From: Avena insularis
Taxonomy: Eukaryota > Streptophyta > Magnoliopsida > Poales > Poaceae
Reading direction: 5' to 3'
Length of the DNA stretch: 64,000 nt
Assembly (NCBI GenBank): GCA_023614405.1
Contig: CM042685.1
Coordinates: 230,557,661 to 230,621,660, forward strand
A program made the translations under genes and the position numbers. Numbering within the stretch: the first letter of the stretch is position 1; each line of letters begins with the position of its first letter. Shown one piece after another: positions 47,383 through 58,978 of the stretch. Under the pieces are notes generated by a model that had not been told where the DNA came from, made no database searches, and saw only the letters and a list, made by a program, of their open reading frames with translations.

Positions 47383-48595
47383 TGGGACTGGTGGCGCTCC
47401 TCTCGGGAGCCCGCCGATGTTTCCAAGTTTTGTTTGTTGCCTACCTCCCCCTTCTTAGCTCTCTTATTACCTTTACTGTCCACAGAAGACGTACTCTCCT
47501 CATCAGTCTCCTCCCCCGTCCTCATAACTATATCGGTATTGTTCAGCACCACAATCTGTCCATTATTCCCTTCCACAGCCGGTTCCTTATCATCAAAATT
47601 TATCCTCTTCCGAGCATACATATTGCCTTCAGTCATTGTTGTATCTAATGTTTTTTTTTGGTTTTGTACCCGTGTCTTCCAGTTCCTCTGACTCTTTCTC
47701 ATCAGCGTCCTGGGATACCCCATGACCATTACCCCTTCCAAAACCTCCTCTTCCCGTTCTACCACCTCCCCGGCTCCCACTGAAACCACCTCCAAAGATA
47801 TTACGAGATGGCATGTCAACATATAGCCACGTTTTGAACTTTAGTTCCTTTTCCTCATACACTCCACGACCACATTCTTTATAGCCATGGCCTAGTTTGC
47901 CACAGGCTTCACAAAAGAAAGCAAGTTTCTCATACCTAACCATAAATAAGCGGCGTTGGTTACTCGATAATCGAAACCACTGAATTGAGAACTTACACAT
48001 CATATTTTACTCTCACCCTGACACAGTTCCCTCGTATCCCATCAGTTTTCACCGCGATCACTTTAAGGCCTGCACGCTCTACTAGCTGAGTGATAATGTT
48101 AGACTTGCAGTAGCCTTCCGGTAGCTCGTGAATATGTATCCAATGCGAAAGCTCCTTCTCTTCAGCTCTTGAGAGGCCGTCATAACGACTCAATCAGTAC
48201 TGCCCAGTTGCGAAACAGCCAGGGACCAATCCTTTCCCAATCGCCCAGACATGAAGCCTGGATCGTAAACAGATTCTCGCCAATCGCTCTGAACTTGACC
48301 CCTTGCGCTAGATTCCAAGCAGCTCTCATCTCCCCAAAGAACGAGGGTGGCTGAAACCCTTCTCAGTTTGCACCCTAGCCAGTGACATCCACTGAACGCC
48401 TGCCTGAAGCTCCTGTTCTACATCGTCCAAAACCAGATCATGGAAGTCCTCGTCCTGTAGATCCAGTTGTTCCAACATCGTTGGAACATTCACGGGCTCC
48501 TTTCCCTTCACCTTCGAACTCCCATCGCTCGTTGCTGAACGCGCGTCTGAAGCCGACGCCATCCTTGACGAGATCTCGCTCGTCTCGCCGCCCAA
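47379..48595 (-). pseudogene. LINE ORF1 (DUF4283 and CCHC knuckle), broken
   Basis: Pieces 48595-48326, 48193-47993, 48003-47629 and 47822-47379 follow one another in different frames. Features are an acidic N terminus (LDLQDEDFHDLVLDDVEQEL), the DUF4283-like middle, CEACGKLGHGYKEC and a Gly/Arg-rich tail. The role in plant LINEs is RNA binding. Confidence 0.75.
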
Positions 48596-48810
48596 ACCCT
48601 AGATACTCCAGCCCCACGATCGCCGACCGAGGTTAATGAGGAGGGGCCAAGGACCACCCCAAACACAACCAGGATCAGGGGAGACCGGAGGGGAATCGAT
48701 CTCGGTTGGGCCTAGACGGAATCGAAGAGAACACGGACTCGCTGGCGGGTGTCACCGGGAGGAGAAAACCCTAAAAGCTAGGGGAGTTTGCTCTCAATAC
48801 CATAGTATTC

Positions 48811-49043
48811 TAGTGCCTAGCAAAGCAATACTTTAATTTTTCTCTTTTCTCTGTTTTAGAAAAAAGAGGGTCTGATTTCTTTCTCAAATACTTAAAAAAA
48901 ATCATAGTTTTAGAGAATACTTCAGTTTTGAAATCATATTATTTAGTTGATCCAAACACCTAAAAGTATTTAATACTTCAGTTTTTTTAAAAAACAAAGT
49001 ATTTCCTCAATACTTTAAAAATACTTTGATGCCAAACGAGGCC
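48811..49043. mobile_element. MITE, right part (split by a LINE)
   Basis: Continues the MITE begun at 23393. Rich in AATACTT/AAGTATT and ending GATGCCAAACGAGGCC at 49043, the inverted counterpart of the left terminus. Confidence 0.7.
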
Positions 49044-51359
49044 TCGGTCTCTCGCCCTTTGTTTTTTTAATGGGTCTCTCACCCTTTGTGGTAAAAGGCT
49101 CCTGAGTCTATTCAAAACTCATCGCCTTCTACAAGTTCTTCACCAACCGACTGAAGAACGTCCATATGCGATTGGTGGAGATAAAAATGGAAATTTCAGT
49201 GTGTTTGGACAGAACTTTAGAGTTTGTGAATGTCCTTTGTTAGTCGATTTTATTTTGTTTTTTTCATCTAGTTTAGCTTCTTTGCTTTAGTTAACAATTC
49301 AGATTGTTGATCTCAAAAGAATAAATGCGTCTCTTCATAGAATTATTTTGAAATGGAACTTAAAACTCAATCAAGGTTACTTTGTTTGATGCAAAAATTG
49401 GCTACCAAATTGTCTTCAGAATCTGAAAAGTTGTCCATTTTTTGGATTCCAAATTATTGGTTTGACAAAACAATGGATAGCCAACTTTTAGCTACACGCA
49501 AACCAAGCATATACCCTAACTTCCGTTACACTTTGAAAACAAGGTTTAAATTCAATCCAACTAACTGGTAGAATCATCCGCCCCACCTGGGTACCTTATG
49601 AGTTCCACTGAAATAGATTGTGGATGTTGATCAACTATACCCGTCCTTGCTTTCCTTTAGCCAAGGGATTGCTCTGACCTAGGTCAATCAAGTTTTGACT
49701 CCACCATTGGAACATGTTTTTTTGTATCTTTTGTTCCGAGTTGATTGGGCAGAGCTTCTTCCTCGGCAGCATGCGGCGCCAGCCTGCAAACTTGCAACTC
49801 CGGTTTCTACCCAGTGTAACTCCACAGTTTGAAAGAACGTTTGCTACTTGTATAGAATGCAACACATGATTCTCCACTAAAAAAAACACACACATGATTC
49901 TCCATTTCTTCTTCAGGGGCTCAGGAGGCCTATGTGTTCACCGATCACATATTCACATATCAGCTCAATAGTTTCTGGCAGCTGAGAAGAACTTTAACCG
50001 GGTAAGCTGGTTGGTTGGCTGCAAAACGGATACTGATGGAATCAGAAAACATGAACAAACTCGATCTAAATTTAGAAAGAAAAAGAATCTTAGAAGGGGA
50101 TTTATTTTTCTTCTGGAATGCATGCAGCATTAGTTCTCAGCCTCACCCGTGTCCAAATCTGAAATTGCTCCAGACTGTTGGCCAACATATTACAACTAGG
50201 AAGGATGGTGCGGCGACGTGGTGGACTTAGGTAGATGTAAAGAATAGACAAATTATTTCTCAAGGGCTGATCTAAAACTATTGAGGGCAGCATAACTTAG
50301 ACATAGTAAGAGACGACACGTCATCATCCAGCATACATGTAGAAAATTACAACATAGCTCACTGAGACGGAATTAAGCTTTAACAAAAAGGGAAATCCAC
50401 ACTATCACATAACATAGAATTTACTGATACCACATGGTAGATGAGAACCAAGCGCTGCACCATTCGATCGAAGTGTTCAGCCCATTGGACACCTCTTCCT
50501 ATAGCTGAATCCAAGATTAGACATATGGTAGATTAGACATATGGAATTAGTACCAGAATAAAGTGGTATTACTTCGAGAGATGGCACGGAGAAAAATCTA
50601 GGTAATACAGGTATCAAAATCTATGTACAATCTGTTCCCAGCATCACCAAATGCAGTGTATGTAGAAGTGATTTTACTTAATTAGCTCACACAACTACAG
50701 TTTGCTCTGTCAGTAGTTATTAGTGTGAAAAGGAGAAAATGGCCAATAGAGGAACACCGAAAAAAAATTAGCGCTGCAGAAACAACTGACCATATATTTT
50801 AAAGTTTATTTATCTAATTATGCAGCAACGTGCCAAGAGAAGTGAGAAGATTAAAAACACGATATTTGGCTATATAACTACATGATTAATTTTGGCTAAA
50901 TGCTAGAATATGGTTAACCCACGGGAATGATCTTCAAAATAGTCTCCGAGACAAAGCTGCGGATTGTGGAACAAGCTGGCAATGATAAAAAAAACTGCAG
51001 GCAAGATGAAATTATTCTAATTCTTAAATGATTTGGGAACCTGTTAACATTCAGTTCCTTGCATAACAATATGAACCAGGGGCCTCGTGGTGTTTGTTCT
51101 TGTTCTAGAAAATTTCAGCTACTCCTTTTTTTTTTCTGTGAGAAGTTACAAATATCATACTACAACACTTCCAATACACAGAGAATAGAAGTCCGGTCAT
51201 TAGTATCCAGCTATCCACAAAGTACACAAATAACGTGCATATTACGGTGAAAAAAGGACATAGGCATGTTGATTTATTCTATGCACAAGTAGAACCATAG
51301 CAAGACACCAGTTAAAACCTTAGCATAAACGCAGTTGTAGTTTTCTTAATCCTAGTCAT
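49044..51359. repeat. Intergenic DNA with a duplicated F-box flank
   Basis: From about 49720 to 50300 there are diverged copies of the flank blocks also seen at 20780-21350 and 56930-57250 (CTTGCAAC, CAGTTTGAAAGAAC, AAGCTGGTTGG, GGCTGCAAA, GATACTGATGG). 49190-49590 and 50300-51359 are AT-rich with nothing recognised. Confidence 0.45.
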
Positions 51360-51845
51360 GCACCTTAGCAGAGTCAAGGGTTCACCTGGTTGCATAGCAA
51401 GAAAGGAGGCCATAGCATCACACAAGGATATGAAAGGCCAACGTGAAAGGACAAAGCTGATTCAGCTCTGCTGTTTCCAGGCACAAGGATAGGAACCAGC
51501 AGGGTGACCCCTGACCTTTCTCACTTTAAGTAAACAAGTACACAAATCCAATAATAATTGCCACAATCTTCAGTATGAAATGATCCAGTGCCACTACTGA
51601 ACACTGAATAATCAGATCATTATTCTGTTTGACACCATCATCATCGGCTCTCCAGACACCAGACAACAAGCATGAGTTGAACAACAAAAGCATTACAGGG
51701 CTGAGCTTCCCATCCTTTGCCTCACCAGCCATAAATTCCCTTGTCCTTCGAAGCGCAGAGGCAACTCGATTTCAAAGAATTGCAGTGGCATGGTGTTCAG
51801 TACACGCACATTGCAGAGCCATGGTCACTCCCATCCATCAATAAT
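51360..51845 (-). pseudogene. F-box gene 3' fragment (C-terminal region only)
   Basis: The minus strand reads GEAKDGKLSPVM and WRADDDGV, diverged forms of the sister genes' GETKDGKLCLVC and WRPDDD, followed by VVALDHFILKIVAIIIGFVY and a remnant of the SFCLET region. The F-box half is absent and frames are broken. It lies 660 bp beyond the 3' end of F-box copy 2 in the same orientation. Confidence 0.75.
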
Positions 51846-52508
51846 CTACAACACTGGGAAAACTATTTCTAAAAGATGTGTACTGTTGACCTAAAAGATC
51901 ATTCAACTATGGTCGACCGTACAACGAGTTTTGCAAGTTTCGAAAGTAGGCCAAGATAGAATTGGTATAGAACAAACTGCAATAGCATTCCTCATAGAGC
52001 AATACTATGTATACTTGAGAAAAGTAATGTGAAATGACATCTAGTTAATCTCATTTATGTCAATTCTAATCTGATCTTGCAAGTTGTATCTTACAATCTT
52101 TGCCTAACTTCGGTCACATGTTAAACGGTACAAATACATAGTTAGGTCAACACGTTGCTTAACATCAAGGACAGAGAGATAAACTGAACATATTTGGATA
52201 AGGATTCAAGAGAACTTAAGAGATGTTGCTAAAAGAGTAAATGGAAAACCGTCTCGTTTGGCATTCATGAAATATTCTTAATCACAGAGAATACTTTTTC
52301 CAACCATAGAAGTAAACTTCAGCCATTTTCTAACTACCAAAAGCACTATCATGACAGCTATAAAATTATTACTGATAGATGACGAGGTTACACAAAAGAC
52401 TAAACATTCCCAACAACACTGGGACATCTTGGTTTATTCTACAGTGATAAAAACAACATAGAGAGTAGAAATAACATTCCCTGGTTCAAGTTTTCTTGTT
52501 CTACCTAG
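51846..52508. other. Intergenic DNA downstream of F-box copy 2
   Basis: AT-rich, contains diverged repeats of the array flanks. No gene or element boundaries recognised. Confidence 0.35.
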
Positions 52509-52586
52509 TCAAGCCCCTTCGAGTTGAGGGTTCACCTTATTGCATACCAATGAAGGAGGGAATGCCATGATGTAGGGATAGGAAAT

Positions 52587-53702
52587 TTAAGAGTGGGTTA
52601 CAGTGCAGAGCTTATTCAGCTCCTCTGTTTCAAGGCAGAAGCACATGAAGTGACAAGAATGTAGACGCCTCTTACAGAAAGTAGAAAAATAAACAAAGCC
52701 ACCGATAACCGCCACAACATTGAGTGAAACATCATCAGCCAGATAATACTGGGCGTCCTGCAGCAGAAATGTCTTATCAAGCATCCATCTGTCGACACTG
52801 TCGTCATCAGGTCTCCAGACCCAAACAACAAGCGTGTGTTTAACTGTGCAAACCAAACAGAGCCTCCCATCCTTAGTGTCACCAGGCTTAAATTCATCTT
52901 GCCCTTCTATGTGCAGCGGTGGCTCCATTTGAGAGAATTGCAGCGTGGCGGTGTTGAGCACGCGGATATTGGCCCTGCTGGTAAATGTCCAGTAAACAGA
53001 CCCATTCACCAGTGTACCATTCAGAGAGCTATATCCATCCTCCGAAAATGGGAAGACCTTCCATTCTCTGGAGTCTGATGAGAAGACGGCGGCTTGCGCC
53101 CCCCACTTTTCGTGAGAGACGGAGACAATGTGGAAAGGCCCATTGTTTTCTTCAGAGGCGAGCATGTGGAACTCAACGTACATGTCGCAGCAGATCTCGG
53201 CCGGCGGCACTGGGAAGAGATCCAGGGCCCGTGTGAGGGGGTTGTAGACGGCTATTTTCTTGATGTTCCAGTTGACGAGGACAACAAAGCCGTCTCGGCA
53301 GTATTCCATTGACCATTCGGGGTCGAGGTCAGAATCGTCCTCGGGGAGCAGGGTAAAGAAGACGTCTGCGCCGCGGATGGCGGCGGCGTGGTCCCGGTCG
53401 GAGTGGCGGCGGGTGGGCGCGAATACGGGTATATCTGGATCGTGTATGTCGAGGAATACGCCGAGGAGCGGTGGCGGGTGGAGTTCGCGGAAGCGGCGGA
53501 GGAAGGCAGGGGACGAACGGACGGCGCGGAGGAAGGCGGGGCAGGTGAGAGCCGCGCGTACGAGGCTCGGGAGGGAGGGGAGGCAGAGAAATACCTCACG
53601 CAGGAGGTCGTGGCCGAGGTCGCTTATGGTGGTGGGAGCGGCTGGCGGGGATTTCTTCTTCGGCGGTGGCGGCCGCCGCGGTGGCGTTTGCCGAGAGGCC
53701 AT
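52587..53702 (-). CDS. F-box protein (copy 2), slightly shortened C terminus
   Basis: 371 residues from MASRQTPP, chosen because the sister genes start MASQQSPP and MASEQPPP; an in-frame ATG 11 codons upstream (53735) would add MAPPPHFQRRD. The F-box is at about residues 26-75 (LGHDLLREVFLCLPSLPSLV), then HPPPLLGVFLD, a long F-box-associated region (EWSMEYCRDGFVVLVNW, KWGAQAAVFSSDSREWKVF, TLVNGSVYWTF, RWMLDKTFLLQ) and NKLCTVTHS-stop. Translation beyond this TAA continues in frame as ISYPYIMAFPPSLVCNKVNP to a TGA at 52509. The family tail of about 25 residues is therefore cut by one stop. Likely role: substrate adaptor of an SCF-type E3 ubiquitin ligase; the target is unknown. No intron. Possibly still functional. 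Confidence 0.88.
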   Translation of the reverse strand: MASRQTPPRRPPPPKKKSPPAAPTTISDLGHDLLREVFLCLPSLPSLVRAALTCPAFLRAVRSSPAFLRRFRELHPPPLLGVFLDIHDPDIPVFAPTRRHSDRDHAAAIRGADVFFTLLPEDDSDLDPEWSMEYCRDGFVVLVNWNIKKIAVYNPLTRALDLFPVPPAEICCDMYVEFHMLASEENNGPFHIVSVSHEKWGAQAAVFSSDSREWKVFPFSEDGYSSLNGTLVNGSVYWTFTSRANIRVLNTATLQFSQMEPPLHIEGQDEFKPGDTKDGRLCLVCTVKHTLVVWVWRPDDDSVDRWMLDKTFLLQDAQYYLADDVSLNVVAVIGGFVYFSTFCKRRLHSCHFMCFCLETEELNKLCTVTHS

Positions 53703-54059
53703 GTCGCGACGCTGGAAATGAGGAGGCGGCGCCATTTCGTTTCAAGCCAGCCCATAAGAAAGCAAGCAACGGGCCCAGTACGCAAGCAATGGACAAAAGG
53801 AGGCGACCCTAAGCGAGCTCGTCAAAAAGCGAGTAATCGATCCACAGGCCCAGTATGCTATAAAACAATTTGTAATTTGCAGAGGCATTTTAGATTTCAA
53901 TTATAAAAAATCCATTCAGTTCGAAAACCAGGAATAAAGTTACGATTCAGCTTGCTGGTATAACTTTGCGCCGGATACATATCTCGGAATATTTGTGCAA
54001 TTTCTTTTGGATGTAGTACCATGTTCATCAAAACAAAGACATCTCTTCTTGTTTCACAT

Positions 54060-55330
54060 GACATTCCTCTAGGGGTGTTCATCAGACCACGTCTCCCGTC
54101 CCTGACCCCCGCGTCGCCCGTCCTAGGCGACACGGGGGAGAACCCCGCCGTCGTCCCAGCGTCTCCTCCCTCTCTCCCCCGCCTCCTTGCCGCCGCCAGA
54201 GGTCTCGCCGGCAAAGCCCGGACGGTGACGGCGGCGGCGGGGCTCTCTCCGTGCGCGCGGGCGGCTCCGGTTCTGGCGGCGGCGGCGTGTGTTCCGACGC
54301 GGAGGCGGCGGCGAGGTGCCGCGGGTTCCCGGCGGCACACACGGGTCTGGTGGCGGCTGAGCTGTGCGGCCTTCCCGGCGGCGAAGGCGCCCCTGCTGCA
54401 GCGTGTGGGAGCTGTGGGCTCGTCCGAGCCTAGATGGGCTTGGACGGTCCTGCAGTTTGAGCCCCTGCAGTAGGCAATCGCAGTGGAGCCTGGTGGCGCT
54501 GGCTGCTGGGTACCGTGGCGGTGCCGGCCGGCCAGGCGACAGTGGGTTGGATCCCCTTCGTCCAGCCCCCGTTCTTCGGGTGATCGAGGTGGGACGGCGA
54601 CAAGCACATCCTGCCCCGCCATTGGCATCTCCGGCTCGCCTCTCGTCGGCGTTGGTTCCAAAAGACGGTTCCTTGCTGCACATGCTTCGGGCATTGGGGT
54701 CGACGGCAGGGCCGGGAGAAATCCTCGCGTGATGCTGACGACGGCGACGCCCGTGGGCGCCGTCACCTTCTTGGAGGCGTCGTCATGGCGCTGCTTGTGC
54801 CTCCCCACGTCGATCACCGGGGGAAACCTTGATTCGGTCTACGGATCGGGCGGCAGCGATGCATCTGTGTCGTTCCCTTGTTGGAGGCGCCGCTCAGGTG
54901 ATTTGATGAGTCCTCGGTGCGCTAGATAGCTGCCACCTAGAGCTTGGTCTTCCGGGGCGCTATGTACGCCGCTGTTGGTTCTCCCTCGTCGACGCCTCCT
55001 CCAGTCGGGATCGGTCCCGCCGTTTCGCTCGCCAACTTGGGTGCTATGGGCGAACGGTGCGTTGGCTTGTGTCTTCCTTGAGTTGGATCGGTCTTGTATG
55101 GTCCCTTCCTTCGGTTGTGACGCGGCCTAGAAGCTCGGTGTGTCATCCTCTTGCCATGCTTGGTTGGAGATGGCTCAAGGAGAGTCTTTGTCGTGTGGTT
55201 GGTGTAGTTGTGTTGTTTCCGTGTGGTGTTGTGTTTGTATCTTGTAGCTTTTTAGCGTGATATCGGCCATCTTGGTCTCTTCTTCTATGAAACCGATACA
55301 CCTTCCAGGTGTATCCTTGAAAAAAAAAAG
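54060..55330 (+). mobile_element. GC-rich retroposon-like insertion with poly(A) end
   Basis: A GC-rich block on the + strand becomes T/G-rich (GTGTGGTTGGTGTAGTTGTG) and ends CTTCTATGAAACCGATACAC..TATCCTTG followed by a run of A at about 55319. This layout is typical of the 3' non-coding end of Triticeae LINE-type retroposons. No reverse-transcriptase motif is found, so it is 5'-truncated or non-autonomous. The left boundary and target duplication could not be fixed. The open frames on both strands (for example 53897-54817) reflect base composition. Confidence 0.45.
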
Positions 55331-55867
55331 TTGTCAAAACCGCCAATCCTGGACTAAATACAAAAGGAACAAGGGAAAGAAGAGACTATTTGAAAACAAA
55401 AGAAGGGTAAGCCTCACTCCATTCCTTTTAGTCTTCCTCTCCCGAACCTACCCCTGGTTGCGCTTTGGTTGACTTTTTTTTTCGATTTTCTGTGACTTGA
55501 CTCAGCTTGACCTACTTGACTCAAACGATTTCTAGAGTTCCGAGATTGCTTCACTGATATCTATTTTTGCCTAAGCACGGCCTCTAGGTTAGTTCAAAGT
55601 GTAGTACAAAAGCGCTAGTGTACTGGTGGAAGTGATTTGTTAGTTCAAAATAATGACTTGTGAACTGTATCCGGTTTAGAACGGTTTGCAGAAACTGTCT
55701 ATGAATACCCCAGCTGAAATATTGAGTAATTGTGTGTTGTAGACTTGGACAGTTATACAGCATCTAGGCGATGGTAGAGTACGGAGTATGGAGCTTCAGC
55801 ATCATCACCCATTGTTTCATTCTATCATGGTCGCGTTACGTATTTGCTCTACGCTTGACAGTTCTAA
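55331..55867. other. Intergenic DNA
   Basis: Nothing recognised between the poly(A) end of the retroposon-like insertion and the Harbinger-like element. Confidence 0.4.
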
Positions 55868-56907
55868 GAGCATGTCTAACAGGACCCTTAAATTTCTGCC
55901 CCGTAAAACTCAGGGCTCTGTACTCGATTTTGCTCTGAAATTCCCCACTGATTTCATGCCCATCTAGCAGACCCCGTATCCGAGCCCCGTATATTTAAAA
56001 TTTAAATTTCGCGCGAGATAAAAGCAGATTGTTTATAGATAGGCTTCGATTCATCATAGATACAGGCAAAATTGCGTGATCTAGCGATAGATCGCGACTT
56101 GTTAAGTAACCCTAATCTAAAACTGCACAAAAGAACCTCGCCGGAGACCTCCTTGTCGGCGAGGTTGTCGCTACAAGCGGCGATACGCCTAGTCATCGTC
56201 GATGACGATGACGGCGGCGGCGGCAGCCTCCGCCTTCTTCATCTCCTCGACGACGGCGATGGCGAGCGCCTCCTTATCCGCATGCCCGCCTTTGTCGGCG
56301 CCTCTCGCTGGAGGCCTCGACCGCCTGCAGGAAGAGGGGATCCTCCCCCTCCTCCGCCTCCTCCGCCTCCTCCGCTGGCCGTGGCCTCCGCCATGGCGCC
56401 GAGCCCCTCCCCATTGGGGCGTGCAGCGCCACGCGCGAGATTGGCGCGGTCCATCTCCATTGTGCCGGCACTTTCGAATTTGTCGCCGGTCATCGGCGGC
56501 GAGTCGATGTTGAAGTAGCAGCCGCGGGCGCAAAAGTCGACGACAGCATGCATCGCCCCCGCCACCGACCCATTTCAGACGGCCGCCGCCTGATAGATAA
56601 CGCGATGAGGACCCACGCTTCCTCGGCGTGAGCTCTCGCGGCGGCGCTGGTTGGGAGGAGCAACTTGGCGGCGGCTGGAATTGCTCGCCGAGTTGGACGC
56701 CAGGCCGGAAGTTAGGGTTGCGTGAGGTTGAACCTCACTCGCACCCTCACCCTGCTATACTGGGGGGGGGGTGATTGCCGTCCGTATCCGGGCGATACGG
56801 GCCGGCCTGTTTACGGGACGTGCTAGGCGGGCCAAAACACCGGCACCCCGTATCTCGCCGGAAATTTACGGGGTGCCGGCTGTTTACGGGGCCTGTTAGA
56901 CTTGCTC
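55868..56907. mobile_element. Harbinger/Tourist-like DNA element, TSD TAA
   Basis: Terminal inverted repeats GAGCATGTCTAACAGG (left) and GAGCAAGTCTAACAGG (right, minus strand) match at 15 of 16 positions and are flanked by TAA on both sides (55865-55867 and 56908-56910). A 3 bp TAA/TTA duplication is diagnostic for PIF/Harbinger. The 1040 bp interior is GC-rich, with a CCTCCTCCG-type trinucleotide run at about 56341-56385 and GC-rich open frames, but no DDE transposase. Non-autonomous. Confidence 0.85.
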
Positions 56908-58540
56908 TAAGGAAGTTTCACCCACAGTTAAGATTCTTCTTGTGGGTCAAAAAAGACAAGCATGCTGCAGCAGCTGCACCTGTTTTTAACCAGACAAGGT
57001 CCGTAATTTGAAAGAACTCCTGCAGCTTGTATTGAATGAAACAGCTTCTCATTCTGGTAATAGTTTCAGGCAGTTCAGACAAACTTTAAGTAAGATAAGC
57101 CGGTTGGCTGCCAAACACTGGTTGATGCAATCAGCCACGCTGGATAGGCTGCTTTTGCAAGAAAAAAAAATTAGCATGGCCATCAAGTCCAAACCTGGAA
57201 CTGCTCCAGATTGGAGGCCAAGTTTACATATATACTTGAGATAAGGGATGCTGATTACATCTACATCAATTACCAACCGATCCTGTCATTCGTACCTTCT
57301 GCCCAACTTTACCTAATCTGGTCTTGCCATTTGTATTCTGCAGAAATTTTCCAAAAGTATCGGAAATTACAGATACACTATTATTAGAGTATTATTGGGG
57401 CCAACAAGATTCTTTGGATTTACACTATAAACAATTTTTCTGCAGAGTATAGAACAGATAGCTATTCTACAATAATTGTACATATACATGCACGACAAAC
57501 ACGAGAGAGGAACCATGCAGATGAGAAACAGAAAAGTCTCCAATAAACAACTTATAAGATTTCTTGATATATAGAGAATACTCCTCGGAGGTAGGAAATA
57601 ACGTTCAGCCTTTTGTCGAGTCCATATAGATTATCATGTCTGCTATTCATGATTTACATAACAAGGCTATAAATGGTCATTTCACAAAATATATTTATCT
57701 ATGAGAGCATATGTATCTTGACTTCTGCAGAACTTTGAACTCAGCTGATCTGTATTAGTGGAAGAATAAAGTGTTGTTACTCATGGAGATGGTAGAGACA
57801 AGGGTAGGGCTGCCAAATATATAACTAGTACTCCAATATAGATCTCTTCTCAGTTCACTGTACGCGGTGTAAGTGTTGGGACATGGTTAGGCCATAACAT
57901 TATAACTGGCATGTGGTTCCTTGTGCATTGCAGCATTTTACGGTACCTAGAGACAGTCTTCAAAGAAGAAAATGGTCAACATCTAAGCGCTTCAAAATTC
58001 TATCGTGCTGAAGAAACAACCAATCGTATATTTTCAGCTTATATACATGTTTGCAACTATAATATGTTTGATTTATACTAAGATCTATAATAGCTGACTC
58101 ACAATATTGATCTTCAAAATATTCACCTGTGTGAAGCTGTGATACAAACTGACAAAGATCAAAGAAGCCACCAGGCAGGATGAACTTATTCTAATTATTA
58201 CATGATCCAAGGAATGACGAAAATTAATTTGATTTAGTTTCTTCCATAACAATAGTATGAACCAGAGGTCTAGAAATGTTCAGTTACTCCTTTTGCTTTC
58301 TGCTAGGAATTCACAGATATCATACAGTACCTCCAGTATTCAGAGGGTAGAAGTATGCTTACCAGCATTCTCAAAGGTAACCAAAATACGTGCAATTGCC
58401 AACAAGACCTCCCCATGTTGATTTATTCTTGATGGTAAATCTAAGCAGGCTTACAATTGTAGAACCACAGGTAGACATCAAGCAATATCATATGATGAAG
58501 AGTAAAATAAAAAAATCTACTTAAAATTTCCGTCCTACTA
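56908..58540. repeat. Duplicated F-box flank (unit A)
   Basis: 57270-58340 is colinear with 60580-61690. Shared blocks include ACTTTGAACTC.GCTGATCTG, GGAATAAAGTGTTGTTACTC, TTTACACTATAAAC and TTTTGCTTTCTGCTAGGAAT. This indicates a tandem duplication of about 3.3 kb that includes the F-box gene. No genes in the segment itself. Confidence 0.7.
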
Positions 58541-58544
58541 GTCG

Positions 58545-58905
58545 AGGCCTCAAGTGTTCGTCTGAATGCATAGCAACGAAGGAGGCCACGCCATCATGTA
58601 AGGACAGGAAGGGCCAACGTGAAGGATAGGACAGAGCTGATTCAGCTCTGTTGTTTCTAGTAGGGACAAGGATAGGAACCAGTAAGGTAAACTATGATCC
58701 GTCTCACAATAAGTAGACAAGAACAGAAATCCATATTCTAGAACTGTAACAACACCTACTTGGTGTTTTGTACTGTTAAACTCTTCTATGCAATGAAAAG
58801 ATACGCACTGTCATTGCGTTTTCTCGAGAAAATAAAAGAACACAAATCCATCAATAATTGACACAATCTTCAGCGCAAAATAATCCAAAACCAATAACAC
58901 TGGGA
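58545..58905 (-). pseudogene. F-box gene 3' fragment, interrupted by a small retroposon
   Basis: The + strand shows GCATAGCAACGAAGGAGGCC, CTGATTCAGCTCTGTTGTTT and CAATAATTGACACAATCTTCAG, diverged from the C-terminal coding end of the F-box genes (compare 51390-51590 and 59010-59180). An insertion at 58735-58837 splits it. It lies directly downstream of F-box copy 3. Confidence 0.65.
58735..58837 (+). mobile_element. Short retroposon (LINE 3' end) with target duplication
   Basis: About 103 bp ending TTTTCTCGAGAAAATAAAA, like the 3' ends of plant LINEs. Flanked by GAACAGAAATCCAT (58721-58734) and GAACACAAATCCAT (58838-58851), a 14 bp duplication with one mismatch. Confidence 0.7.
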
Positions 58906-58978
58906 CATCTTGGTTTGTTCTACAGTGAGATAGGGTAGAAATAACATTCTCTGGTTCAAGGTTTCTTCTTCTGCCCAG

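Larger units (their letters stand above)
45771..48793 (-). mobile_element. LINE, 5' part: ORF1, endonuclease, start of reverse transcriptase
   Basis: Minus strand. ORF1 runs from 48595 (DUF4283-type stretch including SHWIHIHELPEGYCKSNIIT, then zinc knuckle CEACGKLGHGYKEC at about 47910) to about 47380, in several frames. The endonuclease starts MKILSLNCRGLGS at 47382 (LSETH, GDWNEIL, later RLDRACGNE and SDHGPIL near 46700). The reverse-transcriptase N terminus is at 46222-45800 (GDFKAPGTDEMHAIFFKKFW, PISLCNVLYKII) and runs into a TAA at 45800. The usual plant L1-type order is kept, but each ORF is broken. About 200 bp of leader lies upstream, ending at the 17 bp target duplication. Confidence 0.9.

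Noticed and set aside
53897..54817. 306-residue minus-strand frame
   Set aside because: Falls in the GC-rich retroposon-like block and is overlapped by several long frames on both strands; Arg/Pro-rich composition, no motif.
54020..55345. Target duplication for the GC-rich retroposon-like insertion (GTTCATCAAAAC near 54024 versus GTTGTCAAAAC near 55330)
   Set aside because: The match is imperfect with a gap and position uncertain; too weak to define boundaries.
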